A stretch of 55,699 nucleotides of DNA. It comes from Rheinheimera mesophila. Lineage in GTDB: Bacteria; Pseudomonadota; Gammaproteobacteria; Enterobacterales; Alteromonadaceae. Of the stretch, positions 44,901 through 54,114 are shown piece by piece (positions within the stretch are counted from its first letter, which is position 1; each line of letters starts with the position of its first letter). Position numbers and translations under genes: made by a program. The notes under the pieces were generated by a model. It saw only the letters and a program-made list of their open reading frames with translations. It searched no databases and was not told the origin of the DNA. The stretch spans positions 1 through 55,699 of the forward strand of contig NZ_LAVS01000019.1 in the NCBI RefSeq assembly GCF_000986865.1. The letters are read 5' to 3'.

Positions 44901-45202
44901 CATCAGTTCGTCTGTATCGTCACTTTGTGCCATAAGCGGACATTTTGCGTTTTTGTAAATGCCTGCTCATCACTCCCTTTATGAGCCCAAACCACTGGTT
45001 AAAATCCCGTATTTCCAGCTTGAGTAAATTGAAGAACAACTAGCGTACTGCCTGTATAAAATTTGCCAGCCGCAAGTTTACTGATTTCAGAAAAATCTGT
45101 TGAAATAGAGGTACATCAGCGTTAGTTTGGTATGAGTAAAAATCATGAAAGAAGGCAGGAAAATGTTCGACTTGCGGGCAGGCTGCCTTTGAAAACGGAT
45201 TG
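44901..45202. other. non-coding stretch before the first cassette
   Basis: About 300 bp without a credible gene or integrase. It ends in a GTTAGC core (G45202) that looks like the left recombination point of the cassette array. GCGTTAGTT at 45119-45127 and AACTAGCG at 45038-45045 are near-complementary, but I cannot make a convincing attC from them. Confidence 0.5.
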
Positions 45203-45223
45203 TTAGCTTTCAGGGAGAAGATA

Positions 45224-45703
45224 GTGAAATGTGGATGTTGCGGTAAGGATATTGGCGAAATAGTTTTTGATAAAAGCTACAAAATGCCTGATGAAATTTG
45301 GAACCTTTCCAAAACAGAAAAAGAAGAAAGGGCGCAAATTGACTCTGACCTTTGCAGATTAGATGACAGGTATTTCATTCGCGGTGTTGCTTATTTGCCA
45401 GTAAACGGAACTGATAATTCCTATGGATGGGGTATATGGGCTGAAGTGTCTCAAGAAGATTTTTTTGATTACGTAGAAAATTATGAAGAAGATAATAGTA
45501 CCAAACCAAAATTTTTTGGCTTGGTCGCCAACGTAATACCTTCATACGAAAATACCATCGGATTAGAGCTAACGGTTCAGCTTGGGAGCGAAACGCAGCG
45601 ACCAGAATTCTATTTTACTGATCCTATGCATCTATTAACTAAAGAGCAGGCTGAGGGCATCAGTATTGAAAAAGTACACAGTTTTAGCAGCAACAAAAGC
45701 TAA
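45224..45703 (+). CDS. DUF2199-domain protein (integron cassette 1)
   Basis: About 159 aa. MKCGCCGKDIGEIVFDKSYKMP start, Cys pair, DSDLCRLDDRYFIRGVAYLPV and YGWGIWAEVSQEDFFDYV are typical of DUF2199, function unknown. GTG start at 45224 after GGGAGAAG (45212-45219). The stop codon TAA is part of the attC site that follows, leaving no room for a terminator. AT-rich and less Gln-rich than the core genes, so acquired. Confidence 0.8.
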   Translation: MKCGCCGKDIGEIVFDKSYKMPDEIWNLSKTEKEERAQIDSDLCRLDDRYFIRGVAYLPVNGTDNSYGWGIWAEVSQEDFFDYVENYEEDNSTKPKFFGLVANVIPSYENTIGLELTVQLGSETQRPEFYFTDPMHLLTKEQAEGISIEKVHSFSSNKS

Positions 45704-45787
45704 CAAAGCCAGTCAGCAACGCTCCCGTTGGTCGCTGGACCTCAAACCCGCTGCGCGGTTTCTCGGCCGCTGCTGGCAGCGTTATGC
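45701..45787 (+). repeat. attC-like site 1 (87 bp)
   Basis: Opens TAACAAAGCC and closes GCAGCGTTATGC, with an inverted GCCAG...CTGGC core and an AAACC...GGTTT hairpin in the loop; recombination point predicted at G45781/TTA. Matches the integron attC pattern TAAC...GTTA. Confidence 0.75.
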
Positions 45788-45801
45788 CTAAAGGAAGAAT
45801 C

Positions 45802-46599
45802 GTGGAAATATCCGCAGAAAATAAACTAGAAGAGATTTTAAGGTTGGCTGCTGACGAGCCAGCCCATCGACCACAATTCTGTGAGGTCCTACTAAGCTCG
45901 CAGGTATTTTTGCTTGGTACAACTGGTGTACCAGGCACGGATGGAGAAGTGAATCTCGAAGCTGGTAGTAAAATTCAAATACAGCATTGGGAAAAGGCAG
46001 ATGGCTCACCTGTAATTCCTTTCTTTTCGTCGCTTGAAGTGTTGCAAAAGTCAATCAATAGCGAAGAATCATATTTGGCCTTACCGGTACGCTCTTTGTT
46101 CGAAATGACGCAAGGAGCAACGCTATTTCTTAACCCAAAATCAGACTATGGTAAAGAGTTTGTTCCTGAAGAAGTTGCACACTTGTTATCTATAGGTATC
46201 AGTCAGGCACCATCACAGAGAGTGGTAGAGAAAGAAACTAAGGTGCTGCTGGGGCAGCCGTCTAATTACCCATCAAAAATGGTTGACTCACTTACCCAAC
46301 TATTGGCAAAGCATAGCAATGTTAAAAGAGCTTATCTGGCACTAATGCATGACGCATCTGTTGATGAGAAACCACATTTAATAGTTGGTATAGAGGCAGA
46401 TGGTGATATTGAAAGGGTCATGCGGGAGGCTGGCAACGTAGCTGGCGATACAGCGCCGGAAGGCGAGCCTGTTGATCTGTACAGGGTCAATGAAAATGAT
46501 TCTGGTCTTAGCCAGTACTTTATAAATCAAACTAAGCCATTCTACGAGAAAAAATGGGGTTCAAAGCTCAAATCGTGGTTTGGTGTAGGTAAGGCATAA
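45802..46599 (+). CDS. SseB-like protein (integron cassette 2)
   Basis: 265 aa from GTG 45802 (AAGGAAG 6-12 bp upstream); an ATG at 45784 lies in the attC core and is less likely. N-terminal SseB fold (ENKLEEILRLAADEPAHRPQ, VFLLGTTG, SKIQIQHWEKADGSPVIPFF), central YLALPVRSLFEMTQGATLFLNP, C-terminal SseB-C-like part (LTQLLAKHSNVKRAYLALM). SseB raises serine tolerance in E. coli (known); the activity is undefined. Ends inside attC 2. Confidence 0.8.
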   Translation: MEISAENKLEEILRLAADEPAHRPQFCEVLLSSQVFLLGTTGVPGTDGEVNLEAGSKIQIQHWEKADGSPVIPFFSSLEVLQKSINSEESYLALPVRSLFEMTQGATLFLNPKSDYGKEFVPEEVAHLLSIGISQAPSQRVVEKETKVLLGQPSNYPSKMVDSLTQLLAKHSNVKRAYLALMHDASVDEKPHLIVGIEADGDIERVMREAGNVAGDTAPEGEPVDLYRVNENDSGLSQYFINQTKPFYEKKWGSKLKSWFGVGKA

Positions 46600-46662
46600 C
46601 AAAGTGCTGCTAGGGACAAACCTACGCTGTGCTTCGGTTTGCCCCAGAGCACGGCGTTATTT
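46597..46662 (+). repeat. attC-like site 2 (66 bp)
   Basis: TAACAAAGTGCTGCTAGGG...CCCCAGAGCACGGCGTTATTT. The arms GTGCT-GCTAGGG-ACAAACC and GGTTTG-CCCCAG-AGCAC pair almost fully with unpaired bases on one arm only, the extrahelical-base layout characteristic of attC. Recombination point G46656/TTA. Confidence 0.85.
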
Positions 46663-46677
46663 AAAAAAGGAAAAATC

Positions 46678-47097
46678 GTGCCAGATATAGCGTCTATTGG
46701 TGCAGCTCTAGCTAGCATTAAAACAGCAACGGAAATTGCAAAGCTTATTAAAGATAGCGGTGCTTCGCTGGAACAAGCCGAAGTAAAGCTACAAATAGCC
46801 AATTTAATCAGCAGCCTTGCTGATGCAAAGATTGAGCTTGCGGAACTACAGACAGAAATGAATCAGCTTAAGGATAAACTGAATCAAAGGGTTTCAGTAA
46901 AATGGGTGAAGCCTTATTACATGATGCAGTCTGATGCTGGAACGGAAGGTCCATTTTGCCCAACTTGTTACGATAATAACGAGAAAATGATAAGGCTACA
47001 GGGATCTGGATGCAAAGGCTGGTCTTGCTTAACTTGTAAGGGGTTCTTCAAAGACTCAGAGTATGTCGATCCCCCACAAATCCGTTTCAGCAGGTAA
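46678..47097 (+). CDS. helical plus zinc-ribbon protein (integron cassette 3)
   Basis: 139 aa from GTG 46678 after AAAAAGGAAA. N-terminal helices (IGAALASIKTATEIAKLIKD and IANLISSLADAKIELAELQT) form a coiled coil, followed by VSVKWVKPYYMM and a four-Cys zinc ribbon (GPFCPTCYDNN...GWSCLTCKG). A recurrent type in phage and accessory DNA; function unknown. The stop is six bases before attC 3. Confidence 0.75.
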   Translation: MPDIASIGAALASIKTATEIAKLIKDSGASLEQAEVKLQIANLISSLADAKIELAELQTEMNQLKDKLNQRVSVKWVKPYYMMQSDAGTEGPFCPTCYDNNEKMIRLQGSGCKGWSCLTCKGFFKDSEYVDPPQIRFSR

Positions 47098-47102
47098 ATG
47101 TA

Positions 47103-47185
47103 TAACAAGCGCAGCCACAATCGGCCACGGAGTGACTTAGACCTCAACCGCTGCCTTGATTTCGGCCAGTGCTGGAGCGTTAATG
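47103..47185 (+). repeat. attC-like site 3 (83 bp)
   Basis: TAACAAGCGCAGCCAC...CGGCCAGTGCTGGAGCGTTAATG: conserved ends, with CAGC/GCTG and CGGCC/GGCC pairing in between. Recombination point G47179/TTA. Confidence 0.75.
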
Positions 47186-47229
47186 TCTGCAACTCGCTCT
47201 TAACTGCCAATCAGAAATGCACATACCAA

Positions 47230-47569
47230 CTAATTGCACCAGTCCCCTATTGGGGCGCGAGCCGGACAAAACCCAGTGGCCAAGGTTTTAAGGCTGGGAG
47301 TGTTTGAGTGAGGAGCCGGTAGCGACGAACGAGTTGCCCAGCCGCCTTGGACACACGATTTTGGGCCGGGCTTTATACTCACTCCGTTCGTCCCCCTTCG
47401 GGGCCAGCTAAAGCTGTTCAACGCAAGCGTTGTCGCTGCGACCTGGGGTCGCCTTTTATGAATTACATCCATGTAATTCACCCTACAGGCCAGCCTTCGG
47501 CTGTTAGAAAGTGCTTCCTGCACTTTCTTGCTTTGGTTACTTTCTTTTGGCGAAGCAAAAGAAAGTAAC
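47230..47569. repeat. hairpin-rich extragenic region
   Basis: No gene. Three perfect hairpins: TGAATTACAT-CC-ATGTAATTCA (47459-47480), GAAAGTGC-TTCCT-GCACTTTC (47507-47527) and GTTACTTTCTTTTG-GCGAAG-CAAAAGAAAGTAAC (47536-47569). Several further GC-rich palindromic pieces (CCCCTTCGGGG, CAACGCAAGCGTTG) lie upstream. Typical of a multi-copy repeat, and the last hairpin may end the oxidoreductase transcript. Confidence 0.65.
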
Positions 47570-47611
47570 CCCACCCGGAGGGTAAAAACTCTAATTTGGA
47601 AGATAAACTCT

Positions 47612-48712
47612 TCAGGTATGAGTGGTGGTCACGGCTATTAAACCAGACGAAGGTTCTGATGAAGGTTTTTCAGCCTCAATCTCCGCACTCAACACCAAAG
47701 CCGAAGTCGGCTGAATACAACAAGCCAGTACTTCATCCCCACCACAACTCATACTAGGCTCCAGCACTTGCTGGTATTCACCTTTCACAACCTGCACTTT
47801 ACAAAGGCCACAAGAACCACCTTTGCAGTCGTAATTCAGTGGCACGCGAGCGGCCAAAATAGCGTCCAGCACCGATTTATGGCCCTGACTATCAGCAAAT
47901 ACACCATTGATTTCAATAGGGAAACTTTGCTCGCTTGCAGATGCGCTAAACAGCTCCGCATAACAATTTTGCGCACCTAATATGCCCAAATCATAAATCA
48001 GTTGCTCCACCATTTTGGCCGAAGCACAAAAGTAATACTGCGCCTGGGGGCCTGCCAGTTTATACAAATACCCGGCATCTATCCGGCCTTTAAAGCCTTG
48101 CCAGCCCTCTGGTGGTTGAGTCAAAGCAATACGAAGTTGTAGGCGGGGTAAACGGCGTAGTAACGGATAAAAGATGATGTCTTCCAGGCGGCGCGCCTGA
48201 TACACCAAAAATACCTGACGCTGTTGCCGGATAGCAGCATACGCCATCGCTAACATAGGCGTAATGCCAACACCACCTGCCACCAGCACCAGAGGCTTAC
48301 GCGAGCGGTTTAATAAAAAATGGCCACGTGGGTAAGAGCTTTCAACTAAGTCACCCACTTTTAAATGCGCAAATAAGGCCTGGCTTAAACGCCCCTGCGT
48401 TTCAGCTTTAATCACCAGTTGATAATACCGCTGCTGACTGCAATCCTGTGCCAATGAATAAGCCCGGCTGACAGGTTTGCCCTGTAAGTCTTTGCCGTAC
48501 AGCAGAATATGCTGGCCCGCTTTGGCTTTAGGCAGTAACAAACCATCCGGATGCTGCAGCCATAACTTCAGATACTGGCCCTGATGTTTTACCCGCACTA
48601 GTTGCAGTTTCAAACGCTGGTTCTGTAATTTTGGCAAAGCTATATGCTGCCAATAACCACGGCCAAATAAGAACAATGTCAACAACAGCAGAGCAAAAGT
48701 CAGGGCGATCAT
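47612..48712 (-). CDS. membrane-anchored flavodoxin/ferredoxin reductase with 2Fe-2S domain
   Basis: 366 aa. N-terminal TM (ALTFALLLLTLFLFGRGYW), FAD domain with the RxYS-type motif SRAYSLAQD, NAD(P) domain (LVAGGVGITPMLAMAY), then a plant-type 2Fe-2S ferredoxin (LNYDCKGGSCGLCKVQVVKGE...VLACC) giving four cysteines. Resembles the reductase component of monooxygenases and HmpX/Hcr-type proteins. A weak Fur-like sequence precedes it. Electron acceptor unknown. Start at 48712. Confidence 0.85.
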   Translation of the reverse strand: MIALTFALLLLTLFLFGRGYWQHIALPKLQNQRLKLQLVRVKHQGQYLKLWLQHPDGLLLPKAKAGQHILLYGKDLQGKPVSRAYSLAQDCSQQRYYQLVIKAETQGRLSQALFAHLKVGDLVESSYPRGHFLLNRSRKPLVLVAGGVGITPMLAMAYAAIRQQRQVFLVYQARRLEDIIFYPLLRRLPRLQLRIALTQPPEGWQGFKGRIDAGYLYKLAGPQAQYYFCASAKMVEQLIYDLGILGAQNCYAELFSASASEQSFPIEINGVFADSQGHKSVLDAILAARVPLNYDCKGGSCGLCKVQVVKGEYQQVLEPSMSCGGDEVLACCIQPTSALVLSAEIEAEKPSSEPSSGLIAVTTTHT

Positions 48713-48729
48713 GGCAGCAGTAGCGCTTA

Positions 48730-48755
48730 GATAAGAATGATTATCAAATGATAAC
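48730..48755. promoter_or_regulatory. weak Fur-box-like site
   Basis: GATAAGAATGATTATCAAATGATAAC contains the GATAAT-type hexamers of a Fur box but matches the 19-bp consensus at only about 12 positions. It sits 18-43 bp upstream of the reductase start. Confidence 0.4.
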
Positions 48756-48830
48756 AGATCGCATTTATGCTGCCAAGCGGGAAACAGCGGAGAGATAGAG
48801 GGGCAGAGCCAAAGCTCTGCCCTTGTAAAA

Positions 48831-49856
48831 TTACCAGTTCAGAATGACTTTACCGGATTGGCCTGAGCACATAATCTCAAAACCTTCCTTGTAGTTTTCC
48901 ATTGGCATTTCGTGGGTCACTATAGGGCTTAAATCTAAACCGGACTGAATTAAGCTGGCCATTTTGTACCAGGTTTCAAACATTTCGCGGCCATAAATGC
49001 CTTTGATCACCAGGCCTTTAAAAATCACCTTGTTCCAGTCCACCGCCATATCTGAAGGCGGAATACCCAGCATGGCAATTTTACCGCCGTGGTTGATGGT
49101 GTCTAACATGCCACGAAACGCTGAAGGTACACCGGACATTTCCAGGCCTACGTCAAAACCTTCGGTCATGCCGAGCTCTTTCATCACGTCTTTTAAATCT
49201 TCTTTGCTGACGTCTACAGCACGGGTGGCACCCATTTTGCGCGCCAGCTCTAAGCGGTATGGATTGACGTCTGTAATGACAATATGACGGGCACCGACAT
49301 GGCGGGCAACAGCTACTGCCATAATGCCGATAGGGCCAGCGCCTGTGATCAGTACATCTTCGCCTACTAAGTCAAAAGACAAAGCTGTGTGTACGGCGTT
49401 GCCGAATGGGTCGAAGATAGCGGCGATATTATCCGGAATATTGTCTGGAATTTTAAACACGTTAAAAGCTGGAATAGACAGGTATTCAGCAAAAGAGCCT
49501 TCACGGTTGACGCCTACACCTATGGTGTTGCGGCATAAATGCACCCGGCCAGCGCGGCAGTTACGGCAGAAACCACACACTAAATGGCCTTCACCAGACA
49601 CCCGATCGCCTTTGCTAAAACCACGGACTTCAGAGCCCATATCGACGACTTCGCCGACATATTCGTGGCCCACGACCATGCCATGAGGGATAGTTTTTTG
49701 CGCCCATTCATCCCATTTGTAGATATGCACGTCTGTGCCACAAATGGCGGTTTTTTTGATTTTAATCAGTACATCATTGGGGCCTACTTTTGGCATCTCC
49801 ACTTCGGTTTGCCAAATGCCCGGTTCTGCTTTTAATTTTGCTAATGCTTTCATCAT
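48831..49856 (-). CDS. tdh: L-threonine 3-dehydrogenase
   Basis: Zinc-dependent oxidation of threonine to 2-amino-3-ketobutyrate. 342 aa. [14 protein letters not shown] and [11 protein letters not shown] carry catalytic zinc ligands; the structural zinc cysteines are in [18 protein letters not shown] site [16 protein letters not shown]. Start at tandem ATG (49856/49853) after GAGGACG. Followed upstream by kbl with a seven-base gap, so the two work in sequence as an operon to give glycine and acetyl-CoA. Confidence 0.96.
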   Translation of the reverse strand: MMKALAKLKAEPGIWQTEVEMPKVGPNDVLIKIKKTAICGTDVHIYKWDEWAQKTIPHGMVVGHEYVGEVVDMGSEVRGFSKGDRVSGEGHLVCGFCRNCRAGRVHLCRNTIGVGVNREGSFAEYLSIPAFNVFKIPDNIPDNIAAIFDPFGNAVHTALSFDLVGEDVLITGAGPIGIMAVAVARHVGARHIVITDVNPYRLELARKMGATRAVDVSKEDLKDVMKELGMTEGFDVGLEMSGVPSAFRGMLDTINHGGKIAMLGIPPSDMAVDWNKVIFKGLVIKGIYGREMFETWYKMASLIQSGLDLSPIVTHEMPMENYKEGFEIMCSGQSGKVILNW

Positions 49857-49863
49857 GGCGTCC

Positions 49864-51060
49864 TCAGGCAATTACGGCCATTTCTTTACCAATACGAATA
49901 AAGGCACTGATGGCTTTATCCAAATGTTCTTTGCTGTGTGCAGCCGAAATTTGCGTGCGAATACGCGCCTGATCTTTGGGCACCACAGGGAAAGAGAATC
50001 CGACCACATATATGCCTTCAGAGAGCATACGGCGCGCCATTTCAGCGGCCACTTTGGCATCGCCTAACATCACAGGAATAATAGCGTGGTCTTTGCCCGC
50101 CAGGGTAAAACCTGCGGCGGACATTTTTTCGCGGAAGTAACTAACGTTGTCCCATAACTTAGCGCGCAGCGCGTCACCATTGGCCAGTAAGTCCAGCACT
50201 TTAATAGAAGCCGTCACAATAGAAGGGGCTAACGAGTTGGAGAATAAATAAGGGCGTGATCGCTGGCGTAACCACTCGATGATTTCTTTTTTACCTGAGG
50301 TGTAACCACCCGAAGCGCCACCTAAAGCTTTGCCTAGGGTACCAGTGATAATATCCACCCGGTCCAGCACGTCGCAGTATTCGTGAGTACCACGGCCATG
50401 TTTACCAACAAAACCTACCGCATGGCTGTCATCCACCATCACCAGTGCATTGTATTTGTCGGCTAAATCACAGATAGATTTTAAGTCGGCAATCACACCA
50501 TCCATCGAAAACACGCCGTCTGTGGCAATCAGTTTAAAACGGGCGCCATCGGCATCGGCTTGTTTTAACTGAGCTTCTAATTCAGCCATATCGTTATTGG
50601 CATAACGGTAGCGTTTGGCTTTGCATAACCGCACACCGTCGATGATAGAAGCGTGGTTTAACGCATCAGAAATTACCGCATCTTCAGCGCCTAAAATGGT
50701 TTCGAATAAACCGCCGTTGGCATCAAAACAGGAGGAGTACAAAATGGTGTCTTCAGTGCCTAAAAAGCCGCTGATTTTTTGCTCCAGTTCTTTGTGAATA
50801 TCCTGAGTACCACAGATAAAACGCACAGAGGCCACACCAAAACCGTGGGAATCCAGGCCCTGTTGGGCGGCTTTAATCAGTTCAGGGTTATTGGCTAAAC
50901 CTAAGTAGTTGTTAGCGCAGAAATTTAATACTTGCTCATGACCTACGGTCACGGCAGCTTGTTGCTGAGAGCTGATCACTCGTTCAGCTTTGTACAGGCC
51001 CTGCACTTTTACGTCTTCTATTTGTTGTTGTAAGTGTGCAAGGAAAGGAGTCGTTCGCAT
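49864..51060 (-). CDS. kbl: 2-amino-3-ketobutyrate CoA ligase
   Basis: PLP enzyme cleaving 2-amino-3-ketobutyrate with CoA to glycine and acetyl-CoA. 398 aa. N-terminus [22 protein letters not shown] Lys in [29 protein letters not shown] and GTHEYCDV motifs. Start set by GGAGACAG before the ATG at 51060. Partner of tdh, same order (kbl-tdh) as in E. coli. Confidence 0.96.
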   Translation of the reverse strand: MRTTPFLAHLQQQIEDVKVQGLYKAERVISSQQQAAVTVGHEQVLNFCANNYLGLANNPELIKAAQQGLDSHGFGVASVRFICGTQDIHKELEQKISGFLGTEDTILYSSCFDANGGLFETILGAEDAVISDALNHASIIDGVRLCKAKRYRYANNDMAELEAQLKQADADGARFKLIATDGVFSMDGVIADLKSICDLADKYNALVMVDDSHAVGFVGKHGRGTHEYCDVLDRVDIITGTLGKALGGASGGYTSGKKEIIEWLRQRSRPYLFSNSLAPSIVTASIKVLDLLANGDALRAKLWDNVSYFREKMSAAGFTLAGKDHAIIPVMLGDAKVAAEMARRMLSEGIYVVGFSFPVVPKDQARIRTQISAAHSKEHLDKAISAFIRIGKEMAVIA

Positions 51061-51188
51061 AACTGTCTCCAAAGAGGCTGAGGGCTTGGTAAAAACCGCC
51101 GTATTGTAATCATTACGCAGAAGGGATGCAGCGCTTTTCTGTCAGAAAAGGCTGCAGATCGGATTAGTTGCGTAGCAAATAGTTGCCA

Positions 51189-51857
51189 CTACGACGATTC
51201 AAGGGTTTGTTCACCAGACAAGGACTGATAATGCTGCTGTAATTTTTCTATACGTGGCATAGCCTGGGCTGTGGCATAAGGTTTAAATAACAGCAGAACC
51301 TTTAACACCCCGAGGTAGGCCTGCTCTTTATTCATGGTGTTTTGTGGCTTTTGGGTTTTTAAGTAACTGATCCAGAAAGTCACTACCAGTTTGATGGTAT
51401 GGGCAAAATTTGCCATATCAGCGTCATCTATTGCTATGACATCGGCTTTCTTTAACGCTGTTAACACCGAAATTACTTTCGCCAATACCGCTTTTTGTAC
51501 TGTTAAATAATCCTGCTGCAAGGCCGGATCACGCGACAAAATATCTGGCAAATTGGCGTAAAAAAAGTGGAAACGCCACATTAGCTCGAATACCACATCT
51601 AAATACTGAGCTAACGAATCCAGCGCCTCTGAGGGCTGGCTGGGCGGTTGCAGCCTGTTTTCCAGCAACTTGGCATATTCACGGAAAATATTCCGCACTA
51701 TGTCTTCTTTGTTACGAAAGTGGTAATACAGATTGCCGGGGCTGATGCCCAGATGCGCTGCGATATGATTGGTGGTGATACAACGTTCACCCTGCTGATT
51801 AAACAACTCGATACTGGCTTGCAATATCTTGTCTTTGGTTCGTAGCTTCTTGTCCAT
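51189..51857 (-). CDS. TetR-family transcriptional regulator
   Basis: 222 aa. N-terminal HTH: KILQASIELFNQQGERCITTNHIAAHLGISPGNLYYHFRNKEDI; the C-terminal ligand domain is not recognised (FELMWRFHFFYANLPDIL). It points away from coaD; an AT-rich stretch upstream holds its promoter, and possible auto-operator sites were not clear. May regulate kbl-tdh (120 bp further down) or an unlinked target; undecided. Confidence 0.88.
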   Translation of the reverse strand: MDKKLRTKDKILQASIELFNQQGERCITTNHIAAHLGISPGNLYYHFRNKEDIVRNIFREYAKLLENRLQPPSQPSEALDSLAQYLDVVFELMWRFHFFYANLPDILSRDPALQQDYLTVQKAVLAKVISVLTALKKADVIAIDDADMANFAHTIKLVVTFWISYLKTQKPQNTMNKEQAYLGVLKVLLLFKPYATAQAMPRIEKLQQHYQSLSGEQTLESS

Positions 51858-52571
<714 letters not shown>

Positions 52572-52595
52572 TTGAAAACACGGATTTTAGTCGTC

Positions 52596-54011
52596 ATGAA
52601 AAAACTTCAGTTCAGTACCCTTAGTTTGGCCTTATTTACTTTATCGGCCCAGGCTACTCCCTGGATGGACACGCAGGACAATTACCTGCGTCAGTCATTA
52701 CAAACGCTGTCTCATGCAGGTTTAATCAGCGGACCTGTCAATACCTACCCCTTAATGTGGAAAAATATCGCCAAAGATTTAGCCAAGGTCCCGAATCGTC
52801 GCTACAACGAAGAGGTGACTTTTGCTCTGGCTCATGTGCGAAAAGCGTTAAATGTCAATGAAAGTGACAAAACGGCCGGTATTAAACTCAAAGCCAACTC
52901 TGAGGAAATGGGTATTCAGAGTTTTGGCGAGACTTATTCTGAAAAAGCCAGCGTTACCCTATTCAGCGAATTTCAGAACGATATTTTTGCGGGCCGCTCT
53001 GAAGTGCATTACCGCAAATTACATGACGGTAGCACAGAGCAGGAACTCACATACGACAATAGTTATCTGGCCGCTTTGCTGGGCAACTGGGTGCTGTCTG
53101 TTGATCAGCTCAGCACCTGGTGGGGTCCTGGTCAACAAAGCGCTTTGTTACAAAGCAATAACGCCAGACCTTTACCTTCCGTGCGATTAAGCCGGCATAG
53201 CTGGGATGCGATAGATTTACCCGTATTGAACTGGTTAGGTCCCTGGAGTTTCACTACCTTTATTGGTCTAGGCGAACATCAAAGTCCGGTCAGCCAAACC
53301 CGCTACTGGGGAAGTCGTTTTAACTTCAGGCCAGCAGCAGCTTGGGAATTGGGTGTGTCCAGGGTCAGTCAATGGGGTGGTCAGGGTAAAAATAATGGTT
53401 TTGGCGATTGGTGGGACATGGTGATTAATAAGGATCAAGCCAGTTCGAACTCAGATCAGAGAGCCGCGCTTGACCTGAGTTATCATTTTCACCTGCTGAA
53501 TCAACCGCTGACCGCTTATGTCGAATTGGCCGACGACGACAATGCCGAAGATTTACCGGATAATCCTTTAGTGCTGGCCGGTGTGCGCAGTTATTGGGGC
53601 AACAGCTCGGGGATTCATACGGTCAATATGGAGTACTCAGATACCTATATTGATTGCCCCGATTCGGTAGTAAAAGGCGATTGCGCTTATCAGGGCCAAC
53701 TCTACCCGCAAGGCTATACCAGATACGGCCGGGTGATTGGCAGTGGATATGGCAAAGACGCCCGGGTCCTGAGTGCCGGTTATCATTATCAGACCTATGA
53801 CGGCATCAGTTGGTCAGGCCATCTGTATCTGGCAAATTATTACGATACGGCAGGCAACAGTGACCAAAGCTGGCAGGCCAAAGCGGAACACAGACGTCCA
53901 TTCTTTAATGGTTTATTGAGTCTGCAACTTCGTTATCTGGAAAAGTCACCACTACTGCCGCAAGGTGCTGATGAAGTGGCCGCAGCCACTACCTGGGAAT
54001 ATAGATTCTAA
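52596..54011 (+). CDS. capsule assembly Wzi family outer-membrane protein
   Basis: 471 aa. Signal peptide MKKLQFSTLSLALFTLSAQA, a short helical bundle (residues about 22-110), then many amphipathic beta-strands ending in the Phe C-terminus (TTWEYRF), so an outer-membrane beta-barrel. STWWGPGQQSALLQSNN and WVLSVDQ are signature stretches of the Wzi/capsule-assembly family. In E. coli Wzi anchors capsule; here no capsule genes are nearby, so the ligand is unknown. Start ATG 52596; close to coaD (24 bp), likely co-transcribed. Confidence 0.82.
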   Translation: MKKLQFSTLSLALFTLSAQATPWMDTQDNYLRQSLQTLSHAGLISGPVNTYPLMWKNIAKDLAKVPNRRYNEEVTFALAHVRKALNVNESDKTAGIKLKANSEEMGIQSFGETYSEKASVTLFSEFQNDIFAGRSEVHYRKLHDGSTEQELTYDNSYLAALLGNWVLSVDQLSTWWGPGQQSALLQSNNARPLPSVRLSRHSWDAIDLPVLNWLGPWSFTTFIGLGEHQSPVSQTRYWGSRFNFRPAAAWELGVSRVSQWGGQGKNNGFGDWWDMVINKDQASSNSDQRAALDLSYHFHLLNQPLTAYVELADDDNAEDLPDNPLVLAGVRSYWGNSSGIHTVNMEYSDTYIDCPDSVVKGDCAYQGQLYPQGYTRYGRVIGSGYGKDARVLSAGYHYQTYDGISWSGHLYLANYYDTAGNSDQSWQAKAEHRRPFFNGLLSLQLRYLEKSPLLPQGADEVAAATTWEYRF

Positions 54012-54027
54012 CCGGGAGTTCGGCTCA

Positions 54028-54061
54028 AACTAAAATGGGGTGATACCACCCCATTTTAGTT
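54028..54061. terminator. hairpin terminator between the Wzi-like gene and nagX
   Basis: Perfect 15-bp stem AACTAAAATGGGGTG/CACCCCATTTTAGTT with a 4-nt loop, serving the convergent genes. The T-rich part lies within the stem. Confidence 0.75.
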
Positions 54062-54114
54062 GCCCGTCGCGGGCCAAGCCCTGGCCCTGTTAAACCGGGC
54101 TTCTGACCATGTTT

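Noticed and set aside
45038-45127. Possible fourth attC (AACTAGCG...CGTTAGTT)
   Set aside because: Ends are near-complementary but inner arms do not pair well and no TAAC end is present; left as unexplained sequence.
51129-51156. GCAGC...GCTGC hairpin as the TetR terminator
   Set aside because: Stem is imperfect, the loop is too tight and no T run follows; not listed as a feature.
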